A stretch of DNA of 64,000 bases, from positions 1,007,635 to 1,071,634 of the forward strand of contig CP139021.1 in NCBI GenBank assembly GCA_034044135.1, given 5' to 3'. The position numbers and the translations under genes are program-made. Source of the stretch: Flammeovirgaceae bacterium SG7u.111. Lineage in GTDB: Bacteria > Bacteroidota > Bacteroidia > Cytophagales > Flammeovirgaceae. How positions within the stretch are numbered: position 1 is the stretch's first letter; every line of letters starts with the position of its first letter. The notes under the pieces are model-generated. The model saw nothing but the letters and a program-made list of their open reading frames with translations, ran no database searches and was not told the origin of the DNA. Of the stretch, positions 35,801-43,401 are shown piece after piece.

Positions 35801-36069
35801 CGGTGATAGACCAAGGGCCTGGAGTGAGTAAAAAGGATAGAAGGAAGTTGTTTAAAAAGTTCCAAAAACTCTCCGCAAAGCCAACAGGAGGCGAACAGTC
35901 CATTGGTTTGGGCTTGTCTATTGTAAAGAAATACATGGAGGCTATGGGCGGTAAAGTTTGGTGTGACAGCAACTTGGGCGAAGGGGCTTGTTTCTCCATT
36001 GAGCTGGCAAAGGCTTCGGCGATTAGTCTGATTGATGATAAAAATGATGAAATTTCGGTACAAGGTTAA
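32869..36069 (+). CDS. TPR-GAF sensor histidine kinase
   Basis: A 1066-residue kinase with an N-terminal signal/anchor (VFLLTGITSAALC), a long periplasmic TPR array (residues about 50-430; repeated NKVAAFYLQN, ALDYYLKVKSF, ALEYSFKYLA, SLSYFLQYL), a charged coiled coil (about 430-560), one transmembrane helix (about 570-588), a GAF-type domain (about 622-785), HisKA with His835 in VVAHDLRNPLAIA, and a HATPase ending the protein (NLMSNALKFS, DQGPGVS, GLGLSIV). No receiver domain. The TPR array outside the membrane is a common sensor design in Bacteroidota. No regulator gene is adjacent. Confidence 0.92.
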   Translation: MSKVYNYKITTLIAYVFLLTGITSAALCKIPPSPEGLSLHKPSFWIEGDSVKAAYFNKVAAFYLQNKQADSAIYFSQKALEEYESTFPTCVTVKSYLTAARGHIEVKELGSALRFYMKSVKMLENMDESNPKRIPYLRSVYAEMGDLYKSWGLPKSALDYYLKVKSFMANDTAYESHIGNLQLITGVYLDMELYEKAVLIDQELLGLYYELDRREDVAVTLKKISDNFVKLEEHEAALEYSFKYLAINRELGNKVGVANALNDIGFIYKDLEDCHKSLSYFLQYLIQMQPLEKKGKTLSQYKETLLTIGLIYNYLGDLGVATSYTHALNYYDKKLKIDIAQSDKKEMARTCNLIADTYLKLKDEDKAEEFSLLGLGYGKMVNSMEVMSESYLNLYESYSKKKKMKKALTYFKLHDALEDSLHEQDIERRRDLMRKEMAENRMQYITNKREQMIIDEELSRLTIGQLELESERQRQELQLLTIDNELRETALKNEQLEKAQALQELRLIQQQIETERQERIIALLEKNKQIQELMIKKQELEKEEKQKEVKLLEKEKKYQELQLSKQETLTKYSVGIVILVSIILVLILYNYLHARRANKKLGIQKEQILTQAIKLEQSYKNLELLSHIGQDITSSLSVEKVAKAIYKNINNLMDATVFGVGIYNAQQETLNFTVLHNDEELSPSFFVPVKAKNQLAAYCYSHKKEIFIQDFENECAAYSLEKACEGLVSKEGKTPASLIMIPLLVQDKVIGVLTVQSYEKDAYTDYHLNLMRNIAIYAKIALENAAAYMQLAIKSENLKSANENIIAQKKTIELKNEELLELNEEKNHLIGVVAHDLRNPLAIAISLTNFVLSQTEGLGKTQTDGLNVTQRSLLRMDGMIKKILDVEAIDSNRINIQLEEVEMDKLLFSVGESLAEQAKKKKIQFVYQIETEQIQVNADRNYLTQVMENLMSNALKFSEPGEEVLVRVFDADDSVRLSVIDQGPGVSKKDRRKLFKKFQKLSAKPTGGEQSIGLGLSIVKKYMEAMGGKVWCDSNLGEGACFSIELAKASAISLIDDKNDEISVQG

Positions 36070-36132
36070 TTGCTAAGCAAAAAAAGCGGTTAGCCTCTTG
36101 TCAATCGTTTTACCCTTTTATAAAATGCGATC

Positions 36133-36427
36133 TTACAGCTCAGTTTTCGTTTTTTGCAATACCAAACTGAATGTCTGTAAATTTTTCAATTGCTTTTCCT
36201 TATCGTTCATCCACCCAATTTTGAAGTACGCTTCTCTATAGCTTTGGTAGTTAGTACCCATTTCCATGAATTTTTGGCGGAGAATATCTCCTATAATCGC
36301 GAAGTTTTTTCAATATTATCGGTGAGGGGTTTATAATCTGGTTGGAAGTGGTTGGGTTGTTCTCAAGGGATCGGGCTGACCAACTTGGGCAAGAGAAATA
36401 TCAAATAAAAGGAGCTAGTTTTTTCAT
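36133..36427 (-). pseudogene. Decayed gene fragment with frameshifts
   Basis: On the minus strand an ATG at 36427 opens MKKLAPFI with a signal-like start, then a stop follows. Later frames read coherent peptides in turn: DISLAQVGQPDPL, then EQPNHFQPDYKPLTDNIEK, then NFAIIGDILRQKFMEMGTN leading to a 58-residue tail ending KTKTEL at the stop (36135-36133). The last shift sits in a run of six A at 36305-36310 (T on the plus strand). The pieces fit one former secreted protein of roughly 95 residues. Identity unknown. The break could also be a sequencing or assembly error. Confidence 0.5.
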
Positions 36428-36646
36428 AATTTGACCTAAATTAGTCCGTATTCCATTTTGGGCAAGACGGTGAAAAGCGAAAACAAACATGGAGAATTCG
36501 TGCTTTTATTTAAAAGCTTCAAGTCCGTAATAGGAATAAATCCAACAGTTTTTGTTTCTTTTACGTGAGAATAAACAGACTTTAGACCAATTATTTTACA
36601 ATTACTTCTAAAGTCGGAAAAGTAACGCTTTAATTTTTCTGCAAAA

Positions 36647-37075
36647 ATGATAGATAGGATAAGAGGAATATTAAAAGCCGAATTCAACGATAAGTTTGAA
36701 AGGGTTTTCGATTTTGACCAATCGATTGACGATTTGGATGTTGACGAAATAATAAAGAGGTTCACTAAAAAGAAAGCAGAAGAGCATTCTTGGAAAGAAG
36801 AAGAGAAACAGACAAGCAGCAGTTCTTCAGGACGTTCGAGGTATCAAGCACCACCACCAGACCCTGCGGTTGAGAAGGAAAAAGCGTATTATGCAAATTT
36901 GGAGCTAGCACCTGGAGTCCCTTTTGCCGAAATCAAAAAATCGTACAGGAGGTTAATGAAGATTTACCACCCAGACCTCTACCATAACGACAAAGAGAAA
37001 TTTGAAATGGCACAGGAAGTATCGAGGCAGATAAACGAGGCTTATGTGTATTTTGAGAATAAATATGGAAAGTAA
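36647..37075 (+). CDS. J-domain protein
   Basis: A 142-residue protein with a poorly conserved N-terminus (residues 1-75, with a Ser-rich linker) and a C-terminal J domain (about 79-142) that carries the HPD motif at residues 108-110 (MKIYHPDLYHND). J domains stimulate the ATPase of DnaK. It lacks the zinc and substrate domains of DnaJ, so it is a type III co-chaperone. It precedes a PspA-family gene by 158 nt on the same strand; a link to membrane stress is inferred from this pairing. Confidence 0.85.
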   Translation: MIDRIRGILKAEFNDKFERVFDFDQSIDDLDVDEIIKRFTKKKAEEHSWKEEEKQTSSSSSGRSRYQAPPPDPAVEKEKAYYANLELAPGVPFAEIKKSYRRLMKIYHPDLYHNDKEKFEMAQEVSRQINEAYVYFENKYGK

Positions 37076-37233
37076 GCGAGTGTATGATTAACTTTCGGTG
37101 AAAATTTATAATTTTAGTAAGGCAAAAATCATTTTTATTCCCGTGCCATTCAATGGAGGGAAACATAAACTTTTTTAGTTAGAATGGGCTATTTGTTAGT
37201 TCACATTCAATTCATTTAGATTATTCGATACAT

Positions 37234-38070
37234 ATGTTCGGTTGGTTAAAAAGATTATTTGGAATAGCAGAAGCGGAAACAAACGCAGCCCTCAGCAAAT
37301 TGGAAAATCCTATAAAGATGACGGAGCAGGGGATAAGGGACTTGAAAACAGACTTGAACAAGAGTTTGCAGAGTTTGGCAGAAGTGAAGGCGATGCACAT
37401 TAGGGCAAAAAAGGAGTTGGAAATGGCCGTGAAGCTGGAGCGCGATTATGAAGCAAAGGCTATTCTGCTTTTGCAAAAGGCCGAGCGTGGAGAAATAGCC
37501 CAACAAGATGCCGATAGGCTTGCTACACAGGCACTTGCCAAAAAAGAGCAGTTAGAGCAGCGAGTGATGAGTACCAAGAAAAATGTGGATCATTACGAGC
37601 CACTAGTGAGGAAGATGGAGACGAACGTGAACAAACTCAAAGATCAGATAGGTAGCTGGGAAGGTGAGTTGAAAACATTGAAAGCCCGATCAAAAGTGAG
37701 TGAAGCAACTGCTAAACTCAACAAGCAGATGGCCAGAATAGATTCGTCGGATACGCTTTCTCGCTTAGAAAGAATGAAAGAAAAAGTTGCTGAGCAAGAA
37801 GCCTTGGCAGAGTCGTATGCCGATATAGCTGACACAACCAACACGTCGATCGATGATGAAATAGACAAGGTACTTGGACCATCGGAAGGAAGTGGATCGG
37901 AAGCTCTTACCCGCCTGAAAGCGAAGCTAGAGAACCAAAAGTTGACTCAAAAAGAAGAGCCTAGCCAACCAGAAGAAGGAACTGGAAGCCAATCTTCAGG
38001 AACTGCAGCTCCTACGGGAGGCTTGAGCGATCTTGAAAAGCTCAAACAAAAATTGAAAGACAGCCAGTAG
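37234..38070 (+). CDS. PspA/IM30 (Vipp1)-family membrane-stress protein
   Basis: A 278-residue ESCRT-III-like coiled-coil protein. Start MFGWLKRLFGIAEAETNAALSKLENP is the amphipathic helix and helix 1; a long coiled coil follows (about 25-210) with QGIRDLKTDLNKSLQSLAEVKA, ending in a Ser/Thr/Gly-rich tail and a final helix (LSDLEKLKQKLK). The family binds and protects the inner membrane under stress. It follows a J-domain gene. No PspF or PspB/C genes are adjacent. A good terminator lies 24 nt downstream. Confidence 0.9.
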   Translation: MFGWLKRLFGIAEAETNAALSKLENPIKMTEQGIRDLKTDLNKSLQSLAEVKAMHIRAKKELEMAVKLERDYEAKAILLLQKAERGEIAQQDADRLATQALAKKEQLEQRVMSTKKNVDHYEPLVRKMETNVNKLKDQIGSWEGELKTLKARSKVSEATAKLNKQMARIDSSDTLSRLERMKEKVAEQEALAESYADIADTTNTSIDDEIDKVLGPSEGSGSEALTRLKAKLENQKLTQKEEPSQPEEGTGSQSSGTAAPTGGLSDLEKLKQKLKDSQ

Positions 38071-38093
38071 TTTTTTAGCTACTAGGTTTTTGC

Positions 38094-38137
38094 AAAAGCT
38101 TCTGTTTTCGATTGGTTCGAAGGCAGAAGCTTTTTTT
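38094..38137 (+). terminator. Rho-independent terminator of the PspA gene
   Basis: Arms AAAAGCTTCTG and CAGAAGCTTTT around a 19-nt loop, followed by a run of T, 24 nt past the stop. Confidence 0.85.
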
Positions 38138-38328
38138 ATAATAGGAAGGGAAAATGTGTTAATTGATTGATGTGTTGATATGGCAATGAAAAAAAATGTG
38201 CAGATAGAAGGAGCGATAAAAATGTAGTATTTCTCTTGTACTAGTGCATGGGAATTAAAATATGTACTTTTGGTAGTCCTTCGCTTTGCGTGGGGCTTTT
38301 TTATTTACCAACCAATTTTACAGGGAAA

Positions 38329-39702
38329 ATGAGCAAGACCTTACCGAAGAAGTTTGAAGAGCGAATGAAAAAACAGCTGGGAGATGATTTTAAAGCTTTT
38401 GAAGCGGCGTTGAAAAAAGATTCCCCCGTTTCGGTGAGGTTGAATCCGCTCAAGCCAACCCAAAAGTTTGAAGGGCTTCCCCAAATTCCTTGGTGTACGG
38501 AAGGACGATACCTTTCGGAAAGACCGTCTTTTGTAACCGACCCGCTCATTTTTGCAGGGACTTATTACGTACAAGAAGCATCGTCCATGTTTTTGAGTAC
38601 GGTGCTGAAGCAGGCAGTTTCCTTAGAAGATCCACTGAGGGTACTGGATTTGTGCGCTGCCCCAGGTGGGAAAAGTACACTGATCAATTCGCTCATTAGC
38701 TCTAAAAGTATGTTGCTTTCCAATGAATTGGTCACCAAAAGAGCTGTTCCTTTGATGGAAAATCTCGTTCGCTGGGGGCATTCCAATGCTTTTGTGAGTA
38801 GCAGTAATGTTGACGACTTTGAGGGGATAGACGATTATTTTGATGTGGCGGTAGTAGATGCTCCTTGCTCGGGAGAAGGAATGTTCCGCAAAGACCCTAA
38901 AACGGCCCTTGCCTGGTCCGAGAATTTTGTGGCTACATGCAGCATTCGGCAAAAAAGTTTGTTGGAGGCGATAGCTCCTAGCATAAAGCCCGGAGGACTG
39001 TTGATTTATAGCACTTGTACCTACTCGCCCAACGAAAATGAAGAAGCCCTCCAGTGGCTTGCCGACCAAGGTGATTTTGAAGTGGTGAAGATCAAGTTGG
39101 AGGAGAACTGGGGGATTGATACCATTGAAGTTGCTGGGTTGGAAGGTTACCGGTTTTATCCACATAAGGTAGAAGGTGAGGGCTTTTTTATGGCTTGCCT
39201 ACGCAAGAAAAGTGATGGCTACCCTGTGAAGTTTCCCAAAATACCGAAGAAAGGTGGCCCTAGGCTGGAAAGGCTTCCCAAAAAATACATTTCCCTTCTT
39301 GAGCCTTGGATCAAAAGCACCGAGGGTTTTGAGTTTTTCTTGCAGGAAGAGCAGGTTTGGGCCGTGAAAAAAGAGTTTGTGCAAGATTTGAAATTGCTGA
39401 ACGCCAAGCTGGATATGAAAATGGCGGGGTTGGAAATGGGGAAGTTTAAAAACAAGAAATTTATCCCTGCCCACCCATTGGCGATGAGCGAAGAGCTCAA
39501 CCCAAAAGTGAAATCCTTGGAGTTGGACTATGGGCAAGCAATCAGCTACCTCCGCAGGCAAGAACTTGATCTCGATACCCAAGGGCTGCAAGGTTGGGCA
39601 ATCGCCCGCTTCGAAGGGGTAAACCTCGGCTGGATGAAAGTCCTCCCTGGCAGGATCAACAATTATTACCCGATGGACTTGAGGATTAGGAAGGAGATTT
39701 GA
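38329..39702 (+). CDS. rRNA cytosine-C5 methyltransferase, RsmF/RsmB (NOL1/NOP2/Sun) family
   Basis: A 457-residue m5C methyltransferase acting on rRNA. SAM-binding LDLCAAPGGKSTLI; the two catalytic cysteines are Cys180 in VVDAPCSGEGMF and Cys230 in IYSTCTYSPNENE, the standard pair of the family. The C-terminal region resembles the RNA-binding part of RsmF (LRRQELDLD, WAIARFEGVNLGWMKVLPGRINNYYP). The start is placed at 38329 (MSKTLPKKFEERM); the frame is open from 38248, but a TACTTTTG -7 element at 38265-38272 would put the transcription start after that earlier ATG. RsmF versus another NOL1 member is not certain. Confidence 0.88.
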   Translation: MSKTLPKKFEERMKKQLGDDFKAFEAALKKDSPVSVRLNPLKPTQKFEGLPQIPWCTEGRYLSERPSFVTDPLIFAGTYYVQEASSMFLSTVLKQAVSLEDPLRVLDLCAAPGGKSTLINSLISSKSMLLSNELVTKRAVPLMENLVRWGHSNAFVSSSNVDDFEGIDDYFDVAVVDAPCSGEGMFRKDPKTALAWSENFVATCSIRQKSLLEAIAPSIKPGGLLIYSTCTYSPNENEEALQWLADQGDFEVVKIKLEENWGIDTIEVAGLEGYRFYPHKVEGEGFFMACLRKKSDGYPVKFPKIPKKGGPRLERLPKKYISLLEPWIKSTEGFEFFLQEEQVWAVKKEFVQDLKLLNAKLDMKMAGLEMGKFKNKKFIPAHPLAMSEELNPKVKSLELDYGQAISYLRRQELDLDTQGLQGWAIARFEGVNLGWMKVLPGRINNYYPMDLRIRKEI

Positions 39703-39761
39703 GGTGTAACTCAGTGGGTAATCCTTACATAAAAGTTTGTGATTTCAGGACAATAGCAGGT

Positions 39762-40382
39762 TTATTGAAGCCGTTTTCGTCCTACAAATCGTATCACAGA
39801 GCCTTTGCCGTTGTGGTATGCTCCTTCGTTTAATTGTACTTCTTCTTCGGCAAGATGCAGTACCTCGAAGCTTGGGAAATAAGCTTTTAGCTCTTCGAGG
39901 GAAAATAACATGTCTATATTTTTAGGACCGCCTACTTTGGGGTTGGCTTGGACGTAAGGCAAGTGGTTTTTGCTAAACGCCTCGAAAATAACGATGCCTC
40001 CAGTTTTGAGGTAATTGCTAAGCCTCTTGTGGAAATCAGACTTTTTCTCAGGAGAAAAATGGGCGTATAGCAACCCTATGGCATCGAATGATTCGGGTTG
40101 GAAGTTTAACTTTCCAAAATCCCCCACCAAATACTCAAGAGAGACTTCTTTTTCCTTGGCGAGCTTCAGGGCTTTGGTCTTTCCTTCGATACTCAAATCG
40201 CAAGAGGTAACTTGCCAACCGAGTGACGCGGCAAAAACTCCATTGCGCCCTTCTCCATCAGCCGGCATCAAAAGTGTGCCTGGTTTAAAGTTAGAAACCC
40301 ATTCTTTAAAGAACTCATTTGGTTCTTTTCCATAAGCAAAGGATGGTTGTCCATAGCGTTCATCCCAATCAGGATTCGTCAT
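39762..40382 (-). CDS. Class I SAM-dependent methyltransferase
   Basis: A 206-residue methyltransferase with the SAM loop LLMPADGEGRNGVFAA (about 37-52), the acidic position SCDLSIEGKTKAL and a conserved MLFSLEELKAYF near the C-terminus; the start MTNPDWDERYGQPSFAYGKEPNEFF matches a widespread family of small methyltransferases (TehB/tellurite-like). Substrate unknown. It follows the broken flavoprotein gene by 13 nt on the same strand, so the two may share a transcript. Confidence 0.85.
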   Translation of the reverse strand: MTNPDWDERYGQPSFAYGKEPNEFFKEWVSNFKPGTLLMPADGEGRNGVFAASLGWQVTSCDLSIEGKTKALKLAKEKEVSLEYLVGDFGKLNFQPESFDAIGLLYAHFSPEKKSDFHKRLSNYLKTGGIVIFEAFSKNHLPYVQANPKVGGPKNIDMLFSLEELKAYFPSFEVLHLAEEEVQLNEGAYHNGKGSVIRFVGRKRLQ

Positions 40383-40395
40383 ATCTTTATTAATC

Positions 40396-41304
40396 TTAAA
40401 ATTGTTCTAAAATAATTTCTCTGCTTGCAGTTGCCCCAGCTTTTGTGCCCATTGCCACGGTATTTGCAACCGATCGCATGCGTGTTGTATTATCTCCGCA
40501 TGCATAAATACCGGGCACAGTAGTTTTCTGAAAAGGGTCAACGTGTAGGTAACCGTCTTCGGTCAATTGACAGCCTAGGCTTTCGGGAATCGAACTGTGC
40601 TGCTCGAAAGGGTTGTGGGCGTAGAGGGCTTTTAAGCTTTGAGTTGTTCCATCTTTAAAAAGAATGTGCTGCAATTGTCCTGACCTATGAACCAATTGTT
40701 GAATTTCTTTTTCTACAATGGGAATCTTCCGGTTTTGCAACTGAAGGGTTTGCTCAGAGGTTAGGGTCGGTTTTCCATTGGTAAATAGCGCAAGGTTATC
40801 TGTCCAGTTTTGGATGAAACAGGAAAACTCAAAACCATATTCTCCATTGCCTAAGATTCCTGTTTTTTGATTGCGTACCTCGTATCCGTGGCAATAGGGG
40901 CAGTGGAGTACCGAAATGCCCCAGCATTCGGGGTAGCCTTCAATGGATGGTAAAAGGTCTCGAATACCTGTGGCAAAGATCAAATTTTTAGCACGAAATA
41001 TTTTGCCTGTTTCCGTTTGGATTTCAAAGCCATTTTCCATTTTTGATCCCGTAGTTGCCAAGCCTTGGTAAAACGATACAGAATCATAAGCTGCCACTTA
41101 TTGTTTGGCAAGCGTTGCTATTTCTTTAGGTGTATTTCCATCTTGGGTGAGGAAATTGTGGGAATATGGGGTTTGCCTATTGCAAGGGTTATCACTATCG
41201 ATAATTAGTACCTTCATCAGTGCCCTTCCCAAAGCCATGGCAGCAGAAAGCCCTGCATAGCTACCTCCTACAATGATTACATCAAATTGAGTGTGTGCTT
41301 TCAT
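40396..41304 (-). pseudogene. NAD(P)/FAD-dependent oxidoreductase interrupted by an in-frame stop
   Basis: The frame encodes 302 residues of a thioredoxin-reductase-like flavoprotein, broken by TAA at 41098-41100 after residue 68. Upstream is the FAD loop VIIVGGSYAGLSAA; downstream are the redox-type CPYCHGYE motif, an NAD loop ILGNGEYGFEF and GIYACGDNTT. All domains are otherwise intact and in one frame. The next codon is GTG, so a separate shortened product could start there, but it would lack the FAD loop. Thus it is a pseudogene, a recent mutation (CAA, AAA or GAA to TAA is one base away), or a sequencing error. The upstream AraC regulator may control it. Confidence 0.8.
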
Positions 41305-41383
41305 TAGATTAAATTGTTTAGTAGCACAAATCTAATGGGCGCAGCAAGGCGAGGGATAGGATGAAAATGAAGTTTGATGGGAT

Positions 41384-42241
41384 TTATTTGAAGTTGTGCC
41401 TAAATGCTTCGGGGGAGTGACCGGTATGTTTTTTAAAGAATCGGATAAAGTAGGAAACGTCTTCGTAGCCAAGGTGAAAAGCGATTTGGTTTATTTGGTT
41501 TGAGGTGGCGAGTAGGTAGCGTTTTGCTTCGAGCAATATATGCTCATTTATTAGTTGGGAACAGGTTTTGCCAACCAAAGATTTGGTGATTGCATTGAGC
41601 TGATAGGCAGACAGGTGCATCATGCTAGCATATTGAGAGACTTGTTTGCTGGTGGAAATATGGGTTTCCAAAAGTCTGGACAGTTTTTCTAATTGCTCTT
41701 GAGTGTGAGAGCTATGCTTGAGAGAAGGAGAGGAGGGCTGTAGCCGAATCAGGTTGATGAAAAAAATACGCAGGTTTGCCCTGACCATTTCCTCTGTCTC
41801 TTCTTTTTTGTAGTTAACCTCTTGAAAAATCGTTTCTAAAAGGGGGAGAAGCTGTTGGGATTCAAGGGCAGTTGGTTCGTACAGCGTAGTTTGGCTTGCT
41901 TTGCGCAATAGTTGGGTAGTAGTTGGGTCATTTATATAGACAGAATCCGCATTGAATTGCAAAATGAATCCTTTGGTGCGTGCATCCAACGAGAGCAGGT
42001 GTACTTGCCCTGGGCGCAGGAAGAAAATAGAATGGTTAGAAACTGTATAAGGGGTAAAGTCCACTTCATGGCGACCTGAAGCTTTTTCCAAAACTAAACA
42101 GAAATAGAAATCATGCCGGTGTAACTTTTGAATCATAGGATTTCCATCCAATATCTCTTGAAGTTTTCGGATACTAAAACTACCTTCAAGGTCGGGTTCT
42201 TTTTTGATCTGGCGGATGTTGATAATTGGAATATCTCCCAT
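41384..42241 (-). CDS. AraC-family transcriptional regulator
   Basis: A 285-residue regulator with an N-terminal cupin-like sensor (HRHDFYFCLVLEKASGRHEVD; residues about 35-60, FFLRPGQVHLL) and two C-terminal AraC helix-turn-helices (about 190-285; HISTSKQVSQYASMMHLSA, IAFHLGYEDVSYFIRFFKKHTG). The frame is open from 42313, but ATG at 42241 (MGDIPIINIRQIKKEP) is the likely start because the added residues are unlike the family. It lies 80 nt upstream of the flavoprotein gene in the same direction and is a likely regulator of it. Confidence 0.88.
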   Translation of the reverse strand: MGDIPIINIRQIKKEPDLEGSFSIRKLQEILDGNPMIQKLHRHDFYFCLVLEKASGRHEVDFTPYTVSNHSIFFLRPGQVHLLSLDARTKGFILQFNADSVYINDPTTTQLLRKASQTTLYEPTALESQQLLPLLETIFQEVNYKKEETEEMVRANLRIFFINLIRLQPSSPSLKHSSHTQEQLEKLSRLLETHISTSKQVSQYASMMHLSAYQLNAITKSLVGKTCSQLINEHILLEAKRYLLATSNQINQIAFHLGYEDVSYFIRFFKKHTGHSPEAFRHNFK

Positions 42242-42413
42242 AGTAGTTGCTAAATTTCTTTTCTTGCTCCTTTGTTGTTTTTCGAATAAACCGAATGCCA
42301 TAGATACTGGCAATAGAATCGGTTTTAGGTTTCGAAAGTTTGCTGGCTTGAGGTAGTTTGATAGTTCTCAAAGCCATCAGACGTGATCGTTTTCACCGTG
42401 ATTTTCGGTAATC

Positions 42414-43121
42414 TTACTTCGTTTTAAGAGCTTTCGCTATTTTATTTAAAATATAATGGTCGATGTGTGGAAAACCGCCTTCAACAAGGTCAGCATAATT
42501 GCCGTCTCGGTCTATAATAATATTGGTTGGATACCCTTTGATTTCAAATAATCGGCAAGTACTTCTACTATCTGTAACTACAGGATAGCTTATAGGATGT
42601 TTTTCCAAAAAAGTGTTTACGTCAGATTTCGAGTCGAACGTAATGGATGCAAACACTACGTCTGGGTTATTTTTGTAGCTTTCATACACCTCGTTCAGCT
42701 CAGGTATTTCCTTGATACAAGGCATACAGGAAGTGAACCAGAAATTGAGAACTACTATTTTTCCCTTGGTATTTTTCGAGGTCAGGGTTTTCCCATCAAG
42801 TGTTTGAATGTTGAAGTTAGGGGCTTTTTTACCAACTTTCTCCGATGGCTCTCTCAACTCCATCCTTTTCAGCATCATCGCCTTCTCTTCTTCTGTGATT
42901 TTTCTAAGTTGCATATACAAAAGTTCGCCTTCTTTGTCCTTTACAGGATCCAAAGTCCAATCTCCCGTCATTATGAGCTTGCGCATTTTGATTTGTTCTA
43001 CTCTGTTTCCAGCCTCGTCTTTTATAAGTGTATTTGGATCAACCTGAAGTTCTTGCGCATGCCCTATGAAATAACAAAATAATATAAGTAAAGTGAGTGG
43101 GTAAAAAATTAGCTTTTTCAT
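42414..43121 (-). CDS. TlpA-family periplasmic thioredoxin
   Basis: A 235-residue protein with a Sec signal peptide (MKKLIFYPLTLLILFCYFIGHAQ) and a C-terminal AhpC/TSA-type thioredoxin domain (about 98-232) with the redox motif Cys132-Met-Pro-Cys135 in FTSCMPCIKEIPEL. The cis-Pro context follows (GYPTNIIIDRDGNY). The N-terminal part (about 25-95) has no named fold. The start at 43121 is preferred over 43160, since 43160 lies in an operator-like palindrome. It reduces or couples disulfides in the periplasm by family analogy. Four phased TTAAA repeats upstream (43179-43214) suggest OmpR-type control. Confidence 0.9.
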   Translation of the reverse strand: MKKLIFYPLTLLILFCYFIGHAQELQVDPNTLIKDEAGNRVEQIKMRKLIMTGDWTLDPVKDKEGELLYMQLRKITEEEKAMMLKRMELREPSEKVGKKAPNFNIQTLDGKTLTSKNTKGKIVVLNFWFTSCMPCIKEIPELNEVYESYKNNPDVVFASITFDSKSDVNTFLEKHPISYPVVTDSRSTCRLFEIKGYPTNIIIDRDGNYADLVEGGFPHIDHYILNKIAKALKTK

Positions 43122-43159
43122 AAATGTCTTTGAATTAAGTTTTGAGTAGGTGTGATACA

Positions 43160-43180
43160 AACATACTATGTCAGTATGTT
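43160..43180. promoter_or_regulatory. Inverted repeat upstream of the TlpA gene
   Basis: Arms AACATACT and AGTATGTT with a 5-nt spacer, 39 bp upstream of the TlpA start. The site overlaps the first TTAAA repeat by two bases. A dimeric repressor site is possible; no partner regulator is identified. Confidence 0.4.
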
Positions 43181-43214
43181 AAAGTGAGGTTAAATAGTAT
43201 TAAATGATGTTAAA
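43179..43214. promoter_or_regulatory. Four helix-phased TTAAA direct repeats
   Basis: TTAAA occurs at 43179, 43190, 43200 and 43210, that is at 11, 10 and 10 bp steps on the same DNA face. Direct repeats of this form and spacing are typical of OmpR/PhoB-family response-regulator sites. They lie 58-93 bp upstream of the TlpA gene. Confidence 0.5.
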
Positions 43215-43353
43215 AGCAGGGTGTATGTTTTAAAAGAGTGCCTGTGTCTAGTTTGTTATAATGGTTGAGTATGATTTTTAGGACAAGGTTTCGAAGTTGT
43301 GTATTTTGATGGGGGATGAAGTACTAGAAAGGGATTTTATGCCCCAGAAACAT

Positions 43354-43387
43354 AAAAGGTCACGAACTAGAGATTCGTGACCTTTTT
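43354..43387. terminator. Bidirectional hairpin terminator after the DUF4132 gene
   Basis: Arms AAAAGGTCACGAA and TTCGTGACCTTTTT with a 7-nt loop. It lies 15 nt past the DUF4132 stop on the minus strand. Confidence 0.8.
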
Positions 43388-43401
43388 GCTATTACGACTT
43401 G

